Source of the DNA: Oceanipulchritudo sp049975345
Lineage (GTDB): Bacteria > Verrucomicrobiota > Verrucomicrobiia > Opitutales > Oceanipulchritudinaceae
Assembly (NCBI GenBank): GCA_049975345.1
Contig: JBNGDP010000024.1
Span: 1-34,955 of the forward strand
Direction: 5' to 3'
DNA length: 34,955 nt
A program made the translations under genes and the position numbers. Position 1 is the first letter of the stretch. Each line of letters opens with the position of its first letter. Shown piece after piece: positions 31,308 to 34,955 of this stretch. The notes beneath the pieces are model-generated. The model worked only from the letters and a program-made list of their open reading frames with translations. It did not search any database and was not told the origin of the DNA.

Positions 31308-32945
31308 ATGAAAAGCTCAATGCGCAACCTGCGACGCCTGGTGGCACTCCTCGGCCTCCTTCCAGGGGTCCTCTTCCTGGCCGGTTGCGGCGAGGGGGTT
31401 CCCGATGTCGACGAGGGGGTGGAGCGGGGAATCCTCCTTTTCGGCAACGGCGCGGAGCCCAAGACCCTGGATCCCCAGCGGGCCACCGGCGTGACGGAGA
31501 ACAAGATCATTTCTGCGCTCATCGAGGGGCTGATCACCTATCACCCGACCGATGACAACCTTCCCGAGCCCGGGATGGCGGAACGCTGGGAATTGAACGA
31601 GGACGCCTCCGTCTGGACCTTCCACATCCGGGAGGACGCCTTCTGGAGCAACGGCGATCCCGTCACCGCGGCGGATTTCCTTTATTCCTATGAGCGGATG
31701 CTGCATCCGGATTTCCCGGGTGAGTACAGCCAGATGCTCTTCATGCTGAAGAACGGGGAGGCCTACAAGGAGGGGGAAGTGGCTGATTTCTCGGAGGTCG
31801 GGGTGAAAGCCCTGGATGAGAAGACCCTTCGCATCGAACTGGTCGGCCCCACGCCGTATTTCCTCAACATGCTCAAGCATTACAGCTGGTTTCCGGTCCA
31901 CCCGCCGACCATCGAGGCGCACGGTGGACGCTTCGACATGAGCGGGGAGTGGACCCTGCCGGAGAATTTCGTCGGCAATGGCCCCTTTGTCTTCGGGGAA
32001 TGGCGCCCGAACCAGTACATCCGCGTCGTCAAGAGCCCGACCTACTGGGACCGCGACCGAATGCGGCTCAATGAGATCTACTTCTATCCGGTCGAGGATG
32101 ACAATACCGAGAAGCGCATGTTCGACTCGGGACTGCTCCACATCACCGGAACCGTTCCGACCAATGACATCCCCATCCTTCGCAAGACCCGTCCGGATAT
32201 CATTCATATCGACCCGTATCTCGGCACTTACTTCTACCGCTTCAACGTGACGCGGCCCCCGCTCGACAACCCCCTTGTCCGCGAGGCCCTCAATCTCGCC
32301 ATCGACCGGCAGGCGATCGTCGACAAGGTCACGCTCGGAGGGCAGGCCCCCGCCCACGCCTACGTTCCGGCCGGGTTCAATGATTATCCCACCCCGGAGG
32401 TCCTGCGTTTCGACCCCGAGCGCGCCCGCGCCCTCCTTGCCGAGGCCGGCTATCCCGGCGGGGAGGGATTCCCGGAATTGTACCTGCTGTTCAACACCTC
32501 GGAGGGGCACCGAAAGATCGCCGAGGCCGTGGTGGCCATGTGGAACGACAACCTCGGCATCAACATGCAGCTTGAAAACAAGGAATGGAAAGTCTACCTG
32601 GACGCCCAGTCCCTCCTCGACTACGACATTTCCCGCTCCGGATGGATCGGGGACTACATGGACCCGATCACCTTCCTGGAAATGTTCACCACCGGCAACG
32701 GCAACAACGACACGGGCTGGTCCAACCCGCGCTACGACGAGTTGATCAACGCCGCCTTCCGTTCCCGGACCGAGGAGGAGCACTTCCGCAGCCTGCTCGA
32801 GGCGGAGACCATCCTCCTCGACGAATTGCCGATCGTCCCCCTCTACTGGTACACCCGCATCTACCTCATGGACCCGCGGGTCAAGGGCTGGGCCCCGAAA
32901 CTGCTGGACAACCGCCCCTACAAGTACATCTCACTGGGGGATTGA
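31308..32945 (+). CDS. oppA: Oligopeptide ABC transporter substrate-binding lipoprotein
   Basis: A 545-residue peptide-binding lipoprotein. The frame is open further upstream, but the ATG at 31308 gives a proper signal with lipobox LAGC (Cys27). Typical blocks: GNGAEPKTLDPQ, MAERWELNEDASVWTFHIR, WSNGDPVTAADFLYSYER, VGNGPFVFGEWRPN, VREALNLAIDRQAIV and LPIVPLYWYTRIYL. It is paralogous to the binding protein at 99-1706. oppB and oppC follow, so this copy has its own permease. A hairpin-forming repeat in the 168-bp gap to oppB could keep the binding protein more abundant than the permease, as REP elements do in malE-malF of E. coli. Confidence 0.95.
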   Translation: MKSSMRNLRRLVALLGLLPGVLFLAGCGEGVPDVDEGVERGILLFGNGAEPKTLDPQRATGVTENKIISALIEGLITYHPTDDNLPEPGMAERWELNEDASVWTFHIREDAFWSNGDPVTAADFLYSYERMLHPDFPGEYSQMLFMLKNGEAYKEGEVADFSEVGVKALDEKTLRIELVGPTPYFLNMLKHYSWFPVHPPTIEAHGGRFDMSGEWTLPENFVGNGPFVFGEWRPNQYIRVVKSPTYWDRDRMRLNEIYFYPVEDDNTEKRMFDSGLLHITGTVPTNDIPILRKTRPDIIHIDPYLGTYFYRFNVTRPPLDNPLVREALNLAIDRQAIVDKVTLGGQAPAHAYVPAGFNDYPTPEVLRFDPERARALLAEAGYPGGEGFPELYLLFNTSEGHRKIAEAVVAMWNDNLGINMQLENKEWKVYLDAQSLLDYDISRSGWIGDYMDPITFLEMFTTGNGNNDTGWSNPRYDELINAAFRSRTEEEHFRSLLEAETILLDELPIVPLYWYTRIYLMDPRVKGWAPKLLDNRPYKYISLGD

Positions 32946-32963
32946 TAAATCCTCCTCATCCCA

Positions 32964-33094
32964 ATCGTAATCCTAATCCTCATCCCAATCCTAATCTTAA
33001 TCCAAACCGTTCCCCCCTTCTCTCTCCAATTTCCACCTTCACCGGACCCGACCCGCTGATCGTTTGGGATTTGGATCAGGATTACGATTACGAT
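32964..33094. repeat. Stutter-type inverted repeat inside the opp operon, between oppA and oppB
   Basis: Arms 32964-32988 and 33070-33094 are complementary at 22 of 25 positions. Both belong to longer tracts of a 6-bp unit (AATCCT-like on the left, GGATTA-like on the right). The centre is a pyrimidine-rich 81-nt spacer. No T-run follows. The element occupies most of the only wide gap in the operon. Confidence 0.8.
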
Positions 33095-33113
33095 CAAGAT
33101 TATCAACGGACCC

Positions 33114-34034
33114 ATGTTCAAGTTCATTGCCAGACGGATCCTGCAGGCAGTCGTTGTGCTCTTTGTGATCATTACGGTCACATTCTTCATGGTCCGTTTC
33201 GCCCCCGGTGATCCCTTCAGCGCGGAACGGAAAATGCCGGAGCACATCAAGGAGCGCCTGATGGAGCATTACGGGTTGAACGATCCGATCCTCGTCCAGT
33301 ACGGCAACTACCTGGGCGGCCTCCTCCAGGGGGACCTCGGCCCCTCCTTCACGGAGACCCGTTCGGTCAACCAGATCCTTTCCGCCTCCTTCCCGGTGAG
33401 CCTGGAGCTTGGAAGCTGGGCCTTGCTGATCGCGCTCGGGATCGGCCTGCCGGTGGGCATCACGGCGGCGGTCTTCCGGAACACGCTGGCGGACTACATT
33501 CCCATGTCCATGGCCATGATCGGGATCTGCCTGCCGACCTTTGTCCTCGGACCGATCCTGGCCCTTGTTTTCGGGGTCTGGCTCGGATGGTTCAACGTCT
33601 CCGGGTGGTTCATTCCGGCGGACCGGGTCCTTCCCGCCCTGACCATCGGGCTGGTCTACGCGGCCATCATCGCGAGGATCACGCGCGGCGGGATGCTGGA
33701 GATGCTCTCGCAGGATTTCATCCGCACCGCCCGGGCCAAGGGCGTCCCCTTTCTCCGGATCATCTTCTTCCACACCCTGAAAGGGGGCCTTCTGCCGGTC
33801 ATTTCCTTCCTTGGTCCCGCGCTCGCGGGAATCATCTCCGGCAGCTTCGTGGTGGAGACGATCTTCCAGATCCCCGGCATGGGACGCGAGTTCGTCAGCT
33901 CCGCTTTCGACCGGGACTACACACTCGTCCTCGGAACCGTCATCCTCTATGCGGTGCTGATCACCACCGCCAATCTGCTGGTCGATGTCGTGCAGGTGAT
34001 CCTGAATCCACGCCTGCGTTTTGAAGATTCCTGA
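33114..34034 (+). CDS. oppB: Oligopeptide ABC transporter permease OppB
   Basis: A 306-residue inner-membrane permease with six expected helices. It begins MFKFIARRILQAVVVLFVIITVTFFMVRFAPGDPF, the standard OppB/DppB N terminus. It carries the EAA-type loop DFIRTARAKGVPFLRIIFFHTLKG that contacts the ATPase. It ends with the family's GREFVSSAFDRDYTLVLGTVILYAVL and VDVVQVILNPRLRF. It pairs with OppC, whose ATG shares its A with this stop codon (TGATG), implying coupled translation. The substrate is peptides, from family and context. Confidence 0.95.
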   Translation: MFKFIARRILQAVVVLFVIITVTFFMVRFAPGDPFSAERKMPEHIKERLMEHYGLNDPILVQYGNYLGGLLQGDLGPSFTETRSVNQILSASFPVSLELGSWALLIALGIGLPVGITAAVFRNTLADYIPMSMAMIGICLPTFVLGPILALVFGVWLGWFNVSGWFIPADRVLPALTIGLVYAAIIARITRGGMLEMLSQDFIRTARAKGVPFLRIIFFHTLKGGLLPVISFLGPALAGIISGSFVVETIFQIPGMGREFVSSAFDRDYTLVLGTVILYAVLITTANLLVDVVQVILNPRLRFEDS

Positions 34035-34955
34035 TGAGCCCGGATCCAAAATTGAGCCCCGCGGGGAAGCGCCTTCCGGAAATCCCGGTGGACCTTGATG
34101 CCATCGAGTCCGGGACCTCGTTGTGGCAGGACGCCTGGCACCGCTTGCGGAAAAACCACCTGGCCCTCATCTCCTTCTGGATCCTCCTCTTCATGGTCGT
34201 CTTCTGCTTTGTGGGACCCCTGCTGTCCCCCTACGACTTCCGCAGCAACGACCTCGAGAAGACCCTCCTCGCCCCCAATGCGGCCCATTGGTTCGGGACC
34301 GACGACCTCGGGCGGGACCAGTTGACGCGGGTCATGATCGGGGGAAGGGTCTCCCTCGGGGTGGGGATCATCGCGACCACCGTCTCGCTGCTCATCGGGG
34401 TCGCCTACGGGGCAACCGCCGCCTACATCGGCGGCAAGGTCGATGCCGGGATGATGCGCCTCGTCGATGTTCTCTACGCCCTGCCATTCACGATCTTTGT
34501 CATCCTCCTGATGACCATTTTCGAGCGGAGCATCGTCCTTCTCTTCATTGTCATCGGGGCCGTGGAATGGCTCACCATGGCGCGGATTGTCCGTGGACAG
34601 GTGCTCAGCCTCAAGCAGCAGGAGTTTGTCGAGGCCGCCGTATCCCTTGGTTTCACCACCCGGCGGATCATCTTCCGGCACATCATCCCCAACGTCCTCG
34701 GGGTGGTCGTGGTCTACGCCACCCTCACGGTGCCGGCGGTCATGCTCCTTGAGAGCTTTCTCAGTTTCCTCGGTCTCGGGGTGCAGCCTCCGATGCCTTC
34801 CTGGGGAAGCCTCATCAAGCTCGGGGCCGACAACATCCAGCTCTTCCCCTGGCTGCTGATCATTCCCGCATTCTTCTTTTCCCTCACCCTGTTTTCCCTC
34901 AACTTCCTGGGCGACGGCCTGCGCGACGCCCTCGACCCGAAATCCAGCAAGGACT
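34034..34955 (+). CDS. oppC: Oligopeptide ABC transporter permease OppC, cut by the window end
   Basis: The frame runs from ATG 34034 to the last base without a stop, giving 307 codons. It has the OppC layout: a hydrophilic N terminus (about 45 residues), a first helix (NHLALISFWILLFMVVFCFVG), the LSPYDF and HWFGTDDLGRDQLTRVMIGGRVSLGVGI block, and the EAA loop QEFVEAAVSLGFTTRRIIFRHIIPN. The last visible part, LFSLNFLGDGLRDALDPKSSKD, is nearly the normal C terminus, so only a few residues are probably missing. The ATPase genes oppD/oppF would be expected to follow. Confidence 0.93.
   Translation, partial: MSPDPKLSPAGKRLPEIPVDLDAIESGTSLWQDAWHRLRKNHLALISFWILLFMVVFCFVGPLLSPYDFRSNDLEKTLLAPNAAHWFGTDDLGRDQLTRVMIGGRVSLGVGIIATTVSLLIGVAYGATAAYIGGKVDAGMMRLVDVLYALPFTIFVILLMTIFERSIVLLFIVIGAVEWLTMARIVRGQVLSLKQQEFVEAAVSLGFTTRRIIFRHIIPNVLGVVVVYATLTVPAVMLLESFLSFLGLGVQPPMPSWGSLIKLGADNIQLFPWLLIIPAFFFSLTLFSLNFLGDGLRDALDPKSSKD

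Noticed and set aside
1..34955. Insertion sequences, transposases, phage genes or CRISPR arrays
   Set aside because: None found on either strand; no terminal inverted repeats flanking a transposase-like frame.

Overview
The window is a GC-rich stretch of a chromosome, most likely from Verrucomicrobiota, class Opitutia (Opitutales/Puniceicoccales-like). The lineage is inferred from the mix of genes: a PEP-CTERM tail, secreted proteins ending in the domains common in that group, a sulfatase beside an IclR regulator, TonB-dependent uptake and an Opp system. No rRNA or marker phylogeny was available, so this is not a firm placement. Few genes have a Shine-Dalgarno sequence.

Layout. 1-6250: an oligopeptide-binding lipoprotein without permeases, an LpxR-like lipid A deacylase, recN (convergent), a divergent aldo/keto reductase and tRNA-Val(GAC). 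6250-9145: a coiled-coil PD-(D/E)XK nuclease-like protein and a SulP anion transporter. This segment is bounded by the tRNA-Val gene and a chimeric tRNA-like pseudogene sharing 59 of 67 bases with it. 9146-20130: an island whose genes all appear to encode exported proteins. It holds a TonB-dependent receptor, a secreted beta-helix-type protein, three paralogues that share a 'WDFSQY' domain but carry three different C-terminal modules, and three small exported proteins of unknown function. Several leaders there carry 11-bp-spaced direct repeats resembling PhoB/OmpR-type sites. 20250-23670: sulfatase, IclR regulator, a GcvR-like ACT-domain protein and a TonB C-terminal-domain protein. 23848-25352: SRP RNA (ffs) followed by dnaX. 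25361-31141 (minus strand): a PHP phosphatase, an NSS amino-acid transporter with its overlapping 54-residue MetS-type subunit, an M32 carboxypeptidase and an exported cyclophilin. 31308-34955: oppA-oppB-oppC, with the last gene cut by the window end.

How parts work together. The 3' operon joins peptide import (OppABC), carboxypeptidase trimming and Na+-coupled amino-acid uptake, which suggests a peptide-scavenging cell. The receptor island and the TonB protein suggest energised uptake of a large or scarce ligand.

The two observations most worth following are these. (1) dnaX ends one codon after a run of ten A residues, and a -1 shift there opens a 77-codon tail running to 8 bp before the next gene; this suggests slippage that makes two DnaX forms. 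(2) Many gaps hold short-period 'stutter' repeats (6-, 7- or 9-bp units), four of them folded as inverted repeats that resemble each other in architecture but not in sequence.
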